Source: Fonsecaea monophora
Lineage: Eukaryota > Ascomycota > Eurotiomycetes > Chaetothyriales > Herpotrichiellaceae
DNA length: 64,000 nucleotides
Reading direction: 5' to 3'
Assembly (NCBI RefSeq): GCF_001642475.1
Contig: NW_019173957.1
Span: 124,001 to 188,000, forward strand
The notes under the pieces were generated by a model, which saw only the letters and a program-made list of their open reading frames with translations, was not told where the DNA came from and searched no databases. The position numbers and the translations under genes are program-made. This document shows positions 43,949 to 55,282 of this stretch, in pieces; position 1 is the stretch's first letter; each line of letters opens with the position of its first letter.

Positions 43949-44864
43949 ATGGTTATCTCTATTCATAACTGTTCACACATCCCTTCCTTACGCGCTACTT
44001 GGTTCTGATATGCTAATGTCTAATATCATTGATTGCGTGGACACAAGATGACTCAATGCGGGAAACACGGCACAAGTGAGCTCTTCTCTAGAACAGGTTG
44101 GTTGGCTTCGTCCAAGGGTGTTGGTTGACAACCTCGACAGTGCTGACATTTTCTCACGACATTTGACGTCAGTCGCGCTTAGTCTGGTGGGATCATCACC
44201 TCAGGGAGTCTCTCGCTCGCCGGCGAAATTCGTTAAAGCCCGGCAAGACGGAACAGCAGATATTGCTGGTCCACAAGGTTCCGCCTGGGACGGCATGGCG
44301 GAGTGGAAGTTCTTCAGCCAAGACGCTTGGCTCTTAATTCCGCTCCATTCAATCGGTACCGTGGTCCCGCTAGCTCGCTATTTTGCTTGGCAGGCTTTTG
44401 CTCCCCTAGAACGCCACTCAAGACATGCCTCCCTCAGCATTTCATCCCTCTTCATTCCTAGCCACCTTTAATGGCCATCTAGGTGGCTTTCTAACAGGCA
44501 ACATCGCCTTACAGAGATGTCTGACTCTGAAATATCAATCGGACGTCTCATTCTGTTTCAGAACTCCGTTTCTGTCTCTGTTCCCAAACAGCAACCGCAA
44601 GTATCAAACACAGACAACTCTTTACAGGGTAAAGCGGTGCCAAGGGTGCAGAGAACTTTAAAAAAGACAAGACAGTTTTTGAGCTTACGATATGCGTACT
44701 ACATTGCACCTGCGAGACCCACAGCTAGGGTCGAAATGTTGCCCCAGGGTGATACTGCAGTCACCCCATGTCCCCTCACGGCTCTTGGGACTATATCGAG
44801 GGCGCATGCTGCTGTTCAGCTGGAAATCTCTACTATCCCGACCTCGAAGAGAAGACAATAAATC
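43949..44864. other. Intergenic: promoter of the ENA-type ATPase
   Basis: About 0.9 kb upstream of the Na+/K+-ATPase on the same strand. Open frames such as 44076-44471 have no recognisable content. No specific regulatory site could be assigned with confidence. Confidence 0.5.
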
Positions 44865-47800
44865 ATGGACAATCACACTTCTGGCCAGAGTAACAAGCCC
44901 CTAACCAAGCCAGCACACGCCCTTGGACGAGATGATCTTGTTCAGCAACTGGACACCTCAGTTGGTATTGGACTGACACCAACAGAGGCGTCTCAGAGAT
45001 TGCAGACCTATGGCCGCAACGAGTTGGATGACGGTCCAGGCGTACAGCCACTCAAGATCCTCCTGCGCCAAATTGCTAATGCGATGATGCTGGTCTTGAT
45101 AATGGCCATGGCAGTTTCGTTCGGAATCCAGTCTTGGATCGAGGGAGGCGTTGTCACTGCTGTGATACTTCTCAACATTGTGGTCGGCTTCTTCCAGGAA
45201 TTTCAGGCTGAGAAGACCATGGACTCGCTACGCTCACTCTCTTCACCCACCGCTACTGTGGTCCGTGATGGGAGCAACTTGACCATTCCCACGGCAGAGC
45301 TCGTTATCGGCGACCTCGTCGAGCTTAAAGTCGGCGACACGGTCCCAGCAGACATCCGGTAAGATTTCAGTGGAAACTCCTTAGTCCCTTCAGGGTACTC
45401 ACAGCGCACAGGCTAATTGAATCCATCAACTTCGAGACCGACGAAGCACTCCTCACTGGTGAATCTCTACCTGTTGCGAAGGATGAGGAAGCTATTTTTG
45501 ATGAAGAGACGGGCCCTGGGGATCGACTGAATATAGCATTCAGTTCTTCCACAGTCACAAAAGGTCGAGCCCGAGGAATAGTCTTTGCGACTGGCATGTA
45601 CACGGTGAGTGACTTCGCATCCTGAAAGGGTTCGGGAAAGTGCTTTCACCTCAGGTTGTCACTCTTACCTCTGCTCTTCTTGCCCACTTCAATACGGATC
45701 TCTGATATAGGGACGCAGGAGATTGGTTCAATCGCGACGGCACTCCGTCAAAAAGACTCCAAAATTCGCCACGTTAAGCATCGCGAGAACGGCACCGTGA
45801 ATCCCCTACGCTACGTCGAGTCCTGGACGTTAACCTTTACCGATGCTGTCGGGCGTTTTCTCGGTGTCAATGTGGGAACACCACTGCAGAAGAAACTCTC
45901 CCGCCTAGCGATCCTGCTCTTCGGAATTGCGGTCGTCTGCGCCATTATTGTCCTTGCCGCCAATGAATTCTCTGACCGCTCTGAGGTCATCATCTACGCT
46001 GTCGCTACCGGTCTTTCCATGATCCCGGCGTCGCTGATTGTTGTCCTTACAATTACAATGGCTGTAGCCACGAAGAGAATGGTTCAACGCAATGTCATCG
46101 TTCGAAACCTTAAGTCATTGGAGGCCCTTGGTGCGGTCACCGATATCTGCTCGGATAAGACCGGAACTCTCACCCAGGGCAAAATGGTTGCCAAAAAGTG
46201 CTGGATCCCAGCTCGTGGCACCTACACAGTCAGCACCTCAAACGAGCCTTTCAATCCAACGACGGGAGAATTAACCTACTCTGAAGCAGCCCCCGCTGCG
46301 CGAAGTGAAGTACAACCTGAAGATGGCCCCATAACCAAACCCAACGAGCTATTGGAGAATAATGACGCGTTAAAGGACTTCTTGCTTGTGGCATCTCTTT
46401 GCAACATTGCTCGCGTTCAACTCAACAACGAGGGAGTCTGGGTTGCCATTGGTGATCCGACAGAAATCGCAATTCAGGTGTTTGCCTCTCGCTTTGGGTT
46501 CAACAGGCAAAGATTCCTCGACCCAAAGCAAGCTACAGTGAAACAAGTCAGCGAGTATCCATTTGACTCGGATGTGAAAAGAATGTCTACTGTGTTTGAA
46601 GACCTCGAGACAAAGGAACAAATGGTTTACACCAAGGGTGCAGTCGAGCGTGTTCTTGATGCTTGTACTGGCATTGACTGGCACGGGACAGGCGTCGTCG
46701 ACCTGACGGATGAAATGAAGGCAGCAATTCTAGAGAACATGGAAGTCCTGGCCAGTCAAGGTCTGCGGGTCCTCGCCCTTGCAAGCCGTCCTTACAATCC
46801 CCGCTCCGGTCGGCGTGCCAGTCGAGAAGGGCCACCCCCCCGCGGGGACATTGAACGGGATCTCACTTTCCGCGGCTTGATTGGTCTCTACGACCCTCCT
46901 CGGCCAGAGTCTGCGGATGCCGTCAAGAGCTGCCACCGCGCCGGAGTGAAAGTCCACATGTTGACAGGCGATCATCCAGGCACTGCTCGCGCCATCGCTG
47001 CACAAGTTGGCATTCTTCCCACCGACCAATCTCTATTCTCTCATCGCACCTCGCAAACCATGGTTATGACAGCAAAAGAGTTCGACCGTCTCAGCGATGA
47101 AGAGCTGGACGAGCTACCAGCTTTACCCTTGGTTGTCGCTCGCTGTGCCCCCAACACAAAGGTACGGATGATCCAAGCCCTTCGTCGACGAGGCGCTTTT
47201 ATGGCCATGGTGAGTTTTGTTCCCGTCCCTGCTTGTGGAAGAGTGCCGCTAACTTCCAAAAGACTGGTGACGGAGTCAATGACTCCCCTTCGCTGAAAAT
47301 CGCCGATGTTGGAATTGCCATGGGGCAAGGGGGCTCGGACGTGGCCAAGGATGCTTCCGACATTGTTCTCACGGACGACAACTTTGCATCGATTCTCAAC
47401 GCTGTGGAAGAGGGCCGCCGGATGTTTGACAATATCCAGAAATTCATCCTTCACCTTTTGGCGGAGAATATTGCACAAGCCTGCACGCTGCTCATTGGCC
47501 TAGCATTCAAAGACGACTCGGGTCTCTCTGTGTTTCCCCTAGCACCAGTCCAGATCATGTGGGTCATAATGATCACGTCTGGCATGCCCGACATGGGTCT
47601 TGGGTTGGAGATCGCCGCGCCGGATATCCTTCAGAGGCCACCGATTTCGCTGAAAGCGGGCGTCTTCACCTGGGAACTCTGCTTCGACATGCTCGTCTAC
47701 GGCTTGTGGATGTCTGCGCTTTGTCTATCGTCCTTCGTTTTGGTCATGTACGGATTCGGAAACGGAGATCTCGGCGTCAACTGCAACACGTCCTACTCGG

Positions 47801-48424
47801 CGCAGTGTGATACAGTCTTCCGGGCCCGCGCCACGACTTTTGTCAGCCTCACCTGGTTCGCCCTCTTCCTCGCGTGGGAAATGGTCGACATGCGCCGAAG
47901 CTTCTTCCGCATGCAGCCCGGCAGCAAGAGGTACTTTACGCAGTGGATGTACGACGTGTGGCGCAACCAGTTTCTCTTCTGGGCCATCGTGGCCGGCTTC
48001 GTGACCATCTTTCCCACCATCTACATTCCGGTAAGTGAATCCCAATTGTGGAACCATATACCTACCCCCCGAATGGAATGGAATTATATGGAATCACCCC
48101 TCCCCCCCCCCCAAGGGACCAGAACGCAACCACTAACGTCCTTTTCCACTACAGGTCATCAACCACAAGGTCTTCAAGCACACCGGCATCTCCTGGGAAT
48201 GGGGCATCGTCTTTGTCGAGGCCCTCCTCTTCTTCTTGGGGTGCGAGGCCTGGAAATGGGCCAAGCGCGTATACTTCTGCCGACGTGCGGGACTGCATCC
48301 GGGCTTGACGTCTGCCGACTTGGAAAAGTTGGTCTTTTCGGACTTTGCTTCCTCTGGAGAGGAGGAAGATGCAGAACGCGGCCTTGTCCGGAAGGGGGTA
48401 GCCACCGAGAAGACACAGTTCTAG
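44865..48424 (+). CDS. ENA1: ENA-type Na+/K+ efflux P-type ATPase (class IID)
   Basis: Five exons, 44865-45358, 45412-45604, 45719-47209, 47263-48030 and 48155-48424, give 1071 residues. It exports Na+ or K+ under alkaline or salt stress at the plasma membrane. Visible are the actuator LLTGES, the phosphorylated Asp375 in CSDKTGTLTQGKM, KGAVERVLDAC, MLTGDHPGTARAIAAQVGIL, TGDGVNDSPSLKIADVGIAM and a C-terminal set of membrane segments (HLLAENIAQACTLLIGLAF, PVQIMWVIMITSGMPDMGLG). GMYT joins EIGSIATALRQ as in ENA proteins; the acceptor at 45718 rather than the nearer AG at 45710 keeps phase. The fourth intron has a run of nine C's. SERCA-type Ca2+ pumps were considered, but the MITSGMPDMGLG region points to ENA. 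Calcineurin A lies 3.4 kb away. Confidence 0.93.
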
Positions 48425-49018
48425 CAGAAATACAGCACACAGCAGACGAAGCGGGTTTAATATGATGTAATGTTATAATGATATCACGCTCGTGCGGGGC
48501 CACAGACCGACGAGAAACAGCTACATAGATAGCTATATAGAATGGGGCAAGCGACTGATTTGAGAGTGGTGCTGGTATTCACCCCGTTGAGCACAGAGAA
48601 TTGGGATTTTATCTTTGCCGCGCGGCTGCGGCACTCACCAGAATCTTGCCTTGTTACATACGGTGCCGTCCTAGAACGCGCTCTGTGGAGGAGGCGGGCA
48701 AGGGACGTCCAAGACTTTACTTGAACGACCAGGCATGATGCAGAGATATGATACAATCAGTGATACATAATAATTGATAATACATAACTGAAGCAACCTA
48801 CATGGCAACCTCAATAACGCATCGCGCCGACTTTCCGGAACTGGTAGCGGTTATTGCGGCAATCTCGGTACTTATACCGACTGCATGTGGGTACCGTGTC
48901 GGGAAATCTGTATACAGATGAATACCAACCAATGATCGAGGTTCACGATATACTCGCTCGAACCAATTCGCTAGAGAGAGATAGGAAATGGCAAAGACCA
49001 GCATTTGAAATTATCATG
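48425..49018. other. Convergent intergenic spacer
   Basis: About 600 bp between the ENA-type ATPase and the first Zn2Cys6 gene. Nothing recognisable beyond presumed 3' UTRs. Confidence 0.5.
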
Positions 49019-50704
49019 TCAGGGAAGATCCAGGTTGAAAAACTGCTCCCACTCAAGCTCGCCCAGGCCCATCCGGTTGGTACCAAGGGACGCGGGCATC
49101 GCAGGATGATGATACCATTGGTCACCGTTGCCTGTGGCGTCGATATCGTTGTCATTCGAGTCTGGGATATTGTGCGATTGACATTCCTGGAGCACACCGT
49201 CGAGTCTGGCGATGTCGAGTTCCTTGCGTTTGCGGTGGACGCCGACCAGCACGCGCGCCGCGTCGTAGGCCTCCCGCGTCGCGCTCGTCTTGTAATGTGC
49301 GCTCACATCTTCCAGAGCCTTGAGGGGCTGGATGAGTTGGGCGAGAGACAGGCTCGTGTCGATGGCGAGGAGGGCGCAGGCCGCTTGGAAGGTCACGTTG
49401 GCGACGTGCCACCAAGGCCGTTCGGTTCTTAGCAGCACGCGAGCGGCGTCGACGGCCTTGGACAAAGCCGACAGCATCCGCTCTAGGGTCTCCGTGTTGG
49501 GACTTGACCCTTGCACCCGCAGTCGTCGGTATATGCAAAGCATCACGTTACACTGTACCAGCACCAGCATGGGCTGCGCGGACTTCACGTCGAGGGCCCT
49601 CCGCAACAGGTTCTCCAGCTCGGGCACAGTCTGGTATTTGTCGGGGGAGAGAATCTCCGAGACTAAGTAGAGTTCGAGTAGCTCGGGTTTGATGCCGCCA
49701 GGGTCGGGCGACGGGAGCTGACACGAGGCACCCCGAAGTTCGACCCTGGATCGGCCACAGTCAAACGAGATCCAGATATTGAACAGCTGGGCGACTAGGT
49801 AGATCCTCCGACGGCTCTCTCGGCCTTCTTCTGCGCCGTTGCTCGAGGGTAGCGGCTCGTCACCCTCGTCAAAGTGTAGGCGGGCAGCTTCCAGGACATG
49901 CATCATCGTACAGGTCGCCATCCAGGTGATATGGGGCGAGGCGGTCAGCCTCAGGTACATGACCCGAAGTAACCAGGCCACGACATCATCCGTGGATGGG
50001 GTAGGGAGTAGAACAGACTGTGCTAGAGCAGCCTGGGCGGATTTCGCAAGCTGCATTTCGAGGCTCAACGGCTGTTTGGAGAACACACAGCCTAGGGCGG
50101 CAATTCCGCAGAGGACCGAATCGACACAGTCGTATGATTGCATAGTGGCGTTGTCATACCAGCGCGTGGCTATCAGCCTCCGAACACTGTTCTCGTCCAG
50201 AAATCCGTAAACGGCATGGATTTCTTTAAAGTAGACGGTGGCCAAGGCTTCCATCTCGCTCAGGCTGATGGTTTCGACGATCGGTCTCGGAACAACATCA
50301 GCGGGTGTCCCTTCATCTCTCAATCCTAGATTCCACGCCGAAAGCTGTAGCCGCTTAAGGCGCGTCGAATCAGCTGTCAGACCAAGATTCCGAGCAAATA
50401 CCGCGCCCGAATTCGCCTCCAATGAGCGGAGCTGTGTTTGCTCAGTCCGTACGGGCGCATTTCGTTGGTCGTGAATGTGCTGGGGTTGATCGGTTTCGGA
50501 CGTTGGGGACGAAACGCTGGATCGAACCCCATGATCGAGCGTTCGCCTAGAAACACTGCTTGACCGCGGCCGTCGATCGACGACGCAATTGTACTCGAAG
50601 TGTCTGCAGGCTGAACAAGGAATCCCACCCTCGCACTTCCTTTTCCGCTCCCTGCAAGGTCGACAGGCCGTTTTGGCCCGTTTGCGCAAGGACTCACCCA
50701 GCAT
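49019..50704 (-). CDS. Zn2Cys6 transcription factor (first of two)
   Basis: A single exon of 561 residues starting MLGESLRKRAKTACRPC. The binuclear zinc cluster CRPCRERKRKC, then IPCSACRHFEYNC, fits the C-x2-C-x6-C-x5-C-x2-C-x7-C spacing of Gal4-type DNA-binding domains within the first 40 residues. A Ser/Thr-rich linker leads to a fungal-specific middle homology region with helical stretches (DSVLCGIAALGCVFSKQPLS, SRRRIYLVAQLFNIWISFDC). The C-terminus ends acidic and aromatic (LGELEWEQFFNLDLP), as activation regions often do. The frame is open for 32 codons further upstream, but the zinc cluster normally sits close to the start. It lies next to an SDR pseudogene on the same strand and near a second Zn2Cys6 gene. 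Its targets are unknown. Confidence 0.88.
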   Translation of the reverse strand: MLGESLRKRAKTACRPCRERKRKCEGGIPCSACRHFEYNCVVDRRPRSSSVSRRTLDHGVRSSVSSPTSETDQPQHIHDQRNAPVRTEQTQLRSLEANSGAVFARNLGLTADSTRLKRLQLSAWNLGLRDEGTPADVVPRPIVETISLSEMEALATVYFKEIHAVYGFLDENSVRRLIATRWYDNATMQSYDCVDSVLCGIAALGCVFSKQPLSLEMQLAKSAQAALAQSVLLPTPSTDDVVAWLLRVMYLRLTASPHITWMATCTMMHVLEAARLHFDEGDEPLPSSNGAEEGRESRRRIYLVAQLFNIWISFDCGRSRVELRGASCQLPSPDPGGIKPELLELYLVSEILSPDKYQTVPELENLLRRALDVKSAQPMLVLVQCNVMLCIYRRLRVQGSSPNTETLERMLSALSKAVDAARVLLRTERPWWHVANVTFQAACALLAIDTSLSLAQLIQPLKALEDVSAHYKTSATREAYDAARVLVGVHRKRKELDIARLDGVLQECQSHNIPDSNDNDIDATGNGDQWYHHPAMPASLGTNRMGLGELEWEQFFNLDLP

Positions 50705-51171
50705 TGTCGACGCTAGGCTCTGCAAGGGGTGATCGAGAGATCGGTGGGGTGGGTATGGGGGACATCTATACATGTTCGATAGTAAGGCAAGCTCACTCAA
50801 TTTCTGCCTGGGTGAGGAGGGGCATAGAGCCTAGGCACGCTCCACCACTGTTCAAAACCCCCGCCTCCAACCCTTGGAGCAGCTTCTTGCGGTAATTTAG
50901 CGACGAGGCCAGCTCTTGTGTGGCGGGGAGAAGGTTATGTTAGGGATGTTGTATGTCGCAAATGGGCCATATTACTGGATGGTGGATGGGTAGTAAGTCG
51001 GAGGTGGGAAATGGCTCTGGTGTCTCGATCAAGGGTGACCCACTCATCTTGGCGGCAAGTGCGGATATTGCGGGCCGGAGATTATTCGAAGCCGCTGCCG
51101 ACTCGCCGATTACCCGTTACTGCCTGGTATATCAAGGACTCTGTACCGATTAGAACCCGCATAAACTGGTT
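50705..51171. other. Intergenic: promoter of the first Zn2Cys6 gene
   Basis: About 470 bp between the SDR pseudogene 3' end and the regulator start. No gene is seen. Confidence 0.5.
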
Positions 51172-51960
51172 TTACCTAAGCAAAGCGCCCCCATCAACAA
51201 CGTTGACAGTACCCGTCACAAAATTATTCCTGATTATCGCCAGAAAGGTCTCTGCAACATCTCCAGGCTCCCCTATCCTATCGAGCACAGAGGCCTTCTT
51301 TGCGGCTTCGGCGACTGCCTCGCCCGCTGCTGCGACAGCCCGGTCAAACAACTCCGTCCGAATTGCTCCCAGAGAGACGAGGTTTGCGCGAACCGGCTTG
51401 AGCTCCAAGGTGAGGCTCCGCGTCAGCGCATCTTTTGCGCCGCCCACACCGGCCCACAACAGCCAGCAGGGTGGGGGTTTATACGTGCCCGCACCGCCGG
51501 TCAAGGTGATCTAGGACGTGTACGTCTGTTTGAGGTACTTGACCGCAACCTTGGCAAGGATCAAGTCGCCGATGAAGTGGTACTTGCTCGCTGCGACGAG
51601 GTCGTCGGATGTCACTTCGGCGAGAGTAATAGGGTTCGGCATTCCACCAGCGGTGCTGACAACATGGTCGACAAGGTTTATTCCATTATCAGTGGCGAAG
51701 TCAAAGACCTTGGTGAGATCTTTCTCTGCTTGCTCGCTGGATAAGTCACATGCGATACCTCGGACGTTGGTGGCTGTATGAGGCTAGGAAGCCTTGAGTC
51801 TCTGCACTGCCTCGTCCACACCTCCCTGCGTCCGACTGACAACGACGACTTTGGCGCCGAACTCGAGGCTTGCTACCGCAACTGCGAAACCTACGCCGGA
51901 TGTTCCGCCAACAATGACAAGCGACTTGCCGCGGAGCTTGTCGATGTAGTTTGGTGACAT
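51172..51960 (-). pseudogene. Short-chain dehydrogenase pseudogene with two in-frame TAG codons
   Basis: One uninterrupted frame of 263 codons on the minus strand reads as a Rossmann-fold SDR from ATG 51960 to the stop at 51172, except for TAG at codon 59 (51784-51786) and TAG at codon 150 (51511-51513). The cofactor loop VGGTSGVG, the strand VVVVSR, the region VSTAGGMPNP, the helix GAKDALTRSLTLELKPVRAN and the C-terminal FVTGTVNVVDGGALL are intact. No frameshift has accumulated. This suggests recent inactivation; a sequencing error or read-through would also explain it. Introns removing the TAGs are unlikely because flanking SDR sequence is continuous. A canonical YxxxK is not obvious, as in some atypical fungal SDRs. 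It lies between two Zn2Cys6 genes. Confidence 0.8.
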
Positions 51961-52733
51961 GGCTTCAAGAGCTTGATACCAGTGAAGAAGGGGAAGAGGT
52001 CAGAGAGACGATCGTCAGGAGTGGGAATACATTGATTTGGCGTCACTTTGCATTGGCGGGAGGTTTTGCCATTTATACTATGCTCCTACTGTGTTTGGAA
52101 ACTTGTCGGGTAGGCGGAACGTCCGAAGCGCGTAGAAACAAACACAAGGAATGCTATCACCAGTACACGCTCTGGATTTCTTCGACATCCTCGACGGTTG
52201 GAAGACGTCCGGCGATCTGGCAGGGCTTGAGGTGTCTGCCGGCTGAACCACGCCCCTTGGTGATATGCTTATAGACCCAATGTTTTCATTTGGGTGTCGT
52301 CACCATACATAGTATTCTAGTGCACGATGCTTCGTCTTGGTCTCAGACTGTACTAGATATTTTTGACACCAGGTCGACGTCTCATCTACACCATTTGATT
52401 CGCCGATCTCCAAGGAGGGAATAGTCGTAGTCGTCGACCCCCTATTCCCCACTTTCCCCAGAGTCCGCAGCAACCGCAGCAGCCGCAGCAGCCGGTAAGG
52501 CCGGGGTGGCTTGCGGGACCCCGAGATGCACCTTTATTGAATGCATCTCCAACTCCGAAAGAACTCTTAGTCGATGTTTTTCGCAGCCTCAGCCTCAGCC
52601 TCTGTCCTTCAATTTGTTGAATGAGCTGGTCGATATTAAACCACGAGATTCTTGCACCTCTCAAAGGCATGACCCGCCTCTCAGGTACTCTGCAAGTCAC
52701 CATCACCAGAAGCCACACAGATCGACTCGCATC
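51961..52733. other. Divergent promoter region with a CAG/CCG repeat
   Basis: About 770 bp between the SDR pseudogene start and the second Zn2Cys6 gene. A CCGCAG/CAG-type trinucleotide tract lies at 52464-52494. No gene is supported. Confidence 0.5.
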
Positions 52734-55125
52734 ATGAACTCTTCTCCCCACGGTGGCGGTGAAAGACGGCAGGGGACAACACCCTACAAGCCCATCCAAA
52801 GAATCAGTCAAGCTTGCCAGTACTGCAGGTAACCAATGCCTCATATATCTTTGCCGATTATTGCATTCGGGGCTGAAAATGACTCGCTTCCAGACGAAGA
52901 AAGGCGAGATGTACAGGCGACCGTCCGCAATGTCAGAACTGTCGGAGAATGCGTCGAGGTACCACACATCGTGATCCCTTTACTAGCGCGTGCTAATGTG
53001 GCCCATAGAATGCGTCTATCCAGACACTGCGCGCTCCGAAAAAGCCCGGCCTGATAATGACGATTCACTCAAGCAATTGTCATCTCGCTTAGAGGTAAAT
53101 CTAATATATTCTATTGTGAGAGAAGATGCTCATGTCTTATTACAGGAGGTTTGCAACCGCCTCAGCAACATCGAGGATTTTCTCCGCGAAACTAAATCTT
53201 CTCGGACCCGGTGCGACGTCTTCTTGCACGCTTCACTGCCGTTGTTGTAACTGTATGCTGACGGAGAGACAGAACTAGACCATCGGCCGACACAAGTCCT
53301 GCCAACCAGAGTACCTCCGACTCATGCCCTGGACTCCTTAGCATACCAGGATACACCAAAGACTTGGGACAGGATGGGACAGAACATTCAGAAGGAGATA
53401 GCTCGACGTATGTCAACAATGATGTGGCCTTGACCGACGAGCTCTCGCTGGCAGGGACGATCCCATCTACCGTCCTGTCAGAAACCGTCGACATCTATTT
53501 CGCTTATTGCCACAACCAGCCGTATTCTTTGTTCCACGAGGCCAATTTTCGACAACGGCTCAGCTGTGGGGAGATTCCACCCCATCTTCTGTTCGCCATC
53601 ATGGCATCGGCGGTGCGCTTCTCGCACAATCCGTTCTTTGGGGATCGACACAGCATGGCAGTATTCTATGCCAACCAGTCCTGGAAATCCATCGTGTCAA
53701 GCTGCTTTTCAGCCACTCGAATCGAGGATCTACAAACGCTACAATCTTTGACATTGCTCTCCATTTTCGACTTTTCGGGTTTGTAGCCTTTTGTTAATCT
53801 CCAAAATCGACGTCGTTGCTGACTCGTTATAGCAGGGAAAGGCCGACACGCGTTAGCATGGGTCAAAATTGGACTGTCCGTACGTATTGCGCAGTCAATG
53901 AGACTCATGATGGAGAACCGCAACGCCCTGTCCCATGCCGATCAAGAAGAACGAAGAAGAGTCTTTTGGTCTCTCTACCTCCTCGACAAGCTTGTCACTT
54001 GTGGTCGTGCGCAGCCACCCGCCATTCTGGACGCATCTTGCCAGTTACAGTTGCCATGCAGCGAGGTCGCCTGGAGAGCTGGCTTGGAGCAGAAGACTCT
54101 GAATTTGCAACAGCTCTTTAGCCGAACGGGTTCAAACCCGGTCGCTTATGACGCAGGACCCTTCACCAATGTCATCGCAATGGCATACACCCTCAGCCGA
54201 GCAGCGCAATACATGCTGCAGCAGTTTAACATGCAGAATCAGGAGCCGCCGTGGGACGCCAACTCGGAGTTTGCCGGCATACAGTCCGATCTTCTATATC
54301 TAGAGAGCCGCTTGGAGATGCACAAATCACCAACTGAAGTTATGGCCGGACACACAGTTGATGGAGAAATCGATCAGCAATCTGCTGGACCAGCCATATT
54401 TTCGCGTGCTTTGTTTCACCTCTGTTACTGTCTACTTCACCATCCTCTTCTCCTGCGGCGTCGGCTCGAGTCCTGTCACATTCCTGGCCCGTCCAGCTTT
54501 CTTTCTCGGGCGTTCGACACCGCATGGGAACATTCGAAACGGCTCACTCTCCTCTTGCAAGAAGCCCGGTACTCTGGTGCCACGACGCGTGCTTCGTTCT
54601 TCGGCTACTGCACAGTCGTGGCAGGCACTATCGTGGCTTTGCATCGACATCACTGGTCTGAGTCCAAGAGACTTGAGTCTGCCGAGCTTTTAAAATGTAA
54701 CATTAATTTTCTGGATGACCTGGGCCAATTCTACAGGAATGCTTGTTCGATTGTGAGTGGCCCTTAAGTCGATCTTGCCCTGACATAGCTGACCCGACCC
54801 AAAGGGACAATCTTTGAAACGTTTCACCGCTGATACATCCGCTTTTGCAACCCTGATATCCAACTCAGCACTGCCTGAAGGGCTGACCACGGAGAACTTC
54901 GAGTGTCTGTGGGATTTGGTAGACTACAGCACCATGTCCGATACCTCTCCGGTGTTTGAGAGTAGCCCGTCAAACTCCAACATCTGGCACTACAGTGACG
55001 CCTGTTGGGACGAACTCTTTGGATCGTTCGACCTGGCGGACTTTACCAATCAGTCAATCCAGTTCGACGTCGGATCCTTGATGGGGGACCTCACAGAGTC
55101 TTCCCAACTCCCGTACACTTTTTGA
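52734..55125 (+). CDS. Zn2Cys6 transcription factor (second of two)
   Basis: Seven exons, 52734-52828, 52894-52958, 53009-53094, 53146-53210, 53273-53778, 53833-54752 and 54805-55125, give 685 residues. The zinc cluster is assembled across the first three exons: QACQYCR, then RRKARCTGDRPQCQNCRRMR, then RECVYPD, a C6 domain. A fungal-specific transcription factor domain follows (IYFAYCHNQPYSLFHEANF, MRLMMENRNALSHADQEERR, VFWSLYLLDKLVTCGRAQPP). The C-terminal exon is acidic and aromatic (WDELFGSFDLADF), a likely activation region. Four small introns in the first 540 bp are each supported by phase. The sixth exon has tandem acceptors TAGCAG, so it may start at 53833 or 53836 (one Ala more or less). 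Its location next to the CoA-ligase gene makes it a candidate local regulator. Confidence 0.88.
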
Positions 55126-55282
55126 TGGAGCAGTTGGCCCCTGAAAAAGGGGACTGTTTAAGCAAGGCAAAGTGACGGGCTTAACTTGTCACTTGTCGCA
55201 CGGTCCAGTTGAATATATGCAAGTTCGTGATGCCGAAGCGAGATGAACCTCTGGAAGAACAACTGATCGTTCGGCACGGCGC

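Noticed and set aside
51172..51960. Intact SDR with introns hiding the two TAG codons
   Set aside because: The SDR sequence is continuous on both sides of each TAG, and no donor/acceptor pair removes them without cutting conserved parts.
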